This document shows, piece after piece, positions 5,926 to 6,193 of a stretch of 6,193 bases of DNA. Location of the stretch: contig WAOJ01000181.1 of assembly GCA_015521275.1 (NCBI GenBank), positions 1-6,193 on the forward strand, given 5' to 3'. The DNA is from Desulfurococcales archaeon (GTDB taxonomy: Archaea; Thermoproteota; Thermoprotei_A; Sulfolobales; Ignicoccaceae). Numbering within the stretch: position 1 is the first letter of the stretch; every line of letters begins with the position of its first letter. Both the position numbers and the translations under genes were made by a program. A model generated the notes under the pieces. It was not told where the DNA came from, made no database searches, and worked only from the letters and a program-made list of their open reading frames with translations.

Positions 5926-6193
5926 GTGGAAGTCCCGTCGGCGTGGAAGAAGTTCCGCTATAGGGGAAAGACGCTAGAGGAATTGCTAGAAATGCCCTTA
6001 GACGAGTTCGTCCAGCTCCTTCCGGCTAGGCAGAGGAGGAGCCTGAAGAGGGGCTTCAACGACGCCCAGAGGAGGCTCCTAGAGAAGGTAATGAAGGCCA
6101 GGAAGGAAATGGAAAAGGGTAAGAACGTGAGAATAAGGACCCATGTGAGGGATATGGTGATCCTCCCAATAATGGTGGGCCTTACCATAGAGG
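5926..6193 (+). CDS. rps19: 30S ribosomal protein S19 (S15e family), 3' end beyond the window
   Basis: S19 binds 16S rRNA in the head of the small subunit. The visible 89 codons show the archaeal/eukaryotic S15e-type N-terminal extension: [14 protein letters not shown] (10-23), [19 protein letters not shown] (25-43, the conserved LLPARxRRxLxRG stretch), a basic helix, then the start of the universal S19 core, [20 protein letters not shown] (67-86), where RTHxRDM and P-x-MVGLTI are diagnostic. Archaeal S19 is usually 130-150 residues, so roughly the last third is missing at the window edge; no stop is reached. The GTG at 5926 places FRYRG near residue 10, as expected; an in-frame TTG at 5881 lies upstream of the TATA box and is unlikely. 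The gene diverges from PAN; rpl2, its usual upstream neighbour, is absent here. Confidence 0.95.
   Translation, partial: MEVPSAWKKFRYRGKTLEELLEMPLDEFVQLLPARQRRSLKRGFNDAQRRLLEKVMKARKEMEKGKNVRIRTHVRDMVILPIMVGLTIE

Noticed and set aside
5958..6188. Minus-strand open frame at the right end
   Set aside because: It is the antisense shadow of rps19, whose translation matches S19 along its whole visible length.

Overview
The window looks like chromosomal DNA from a hyperthermophilic crenarchaeote. It encodes a proteasome-activating nucleotidase (PAN), an archaeal-type ribosomal protein S19, a DUF131 membrane protein, an MJ0882-like methyltransferase and an archaeal-style MoeA. Arginine codons are mostly AGG/AGA, AT-rich TATA-like boxes lie about 30 bases before several starts, and only one of nine genes starts with ATG (the rest use GTG or TTG). 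Genes are packed very tightly. A Desulfurococcales organism such as Ignicoccus would fit, but the species assignment is inference.

Layout. Bases 10-330 (+) encode a small unrecognised beta-rich protein that may begin before the window. A minus-strand run follows, read right to left: a divergent CcmA-like ABC ATPase (3462-2827), a MoeA fused to a shortened periplasmic-binding-protein-like domain (2790-1033), and a LolD/MacB-type ABC ATPase (1049-327) that overlaps the end of moeA. Neither ATPase has a permease in the window. A 62-residue single-span membrane protein (3532-3720, +) is divergent from this run. Next come an MJ0882-like methyltransferase (4304-3717, -) and, diverging from it after 26 bases, a DUF131 two-span membrane protein (4331-4597, +). 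PAN (5790-4594, -) and the first 89 codons of ribosomal protein S19 (5926 to the window edge, +) diverge from a 135-base intergenic region with recognisable promoter elements on both strands.

How it fits together. The window mixes housekeeping functions: protein quality control (PAN), translation (S19, perhaps the methyltransferase), molybdenum/tungsten cofactor synthesis (MoeA) and transport ATPases. No mobile element, CRISPR array, tRNA or rRNA is visible, and I do not see a clearly new multi-gene system. The points most worth a second look are: all three convergent gene pairs overlap by exactly the same 4-base stop-codon arrangement; PAN lacks the C-terminal HbYX motif; the CcmA-like ATPase lacks its switch histidine; the MoeA C-terminal domain is divergent; the two ATPases are orphans; and rps19 has PAN, not rpl2, upstream.
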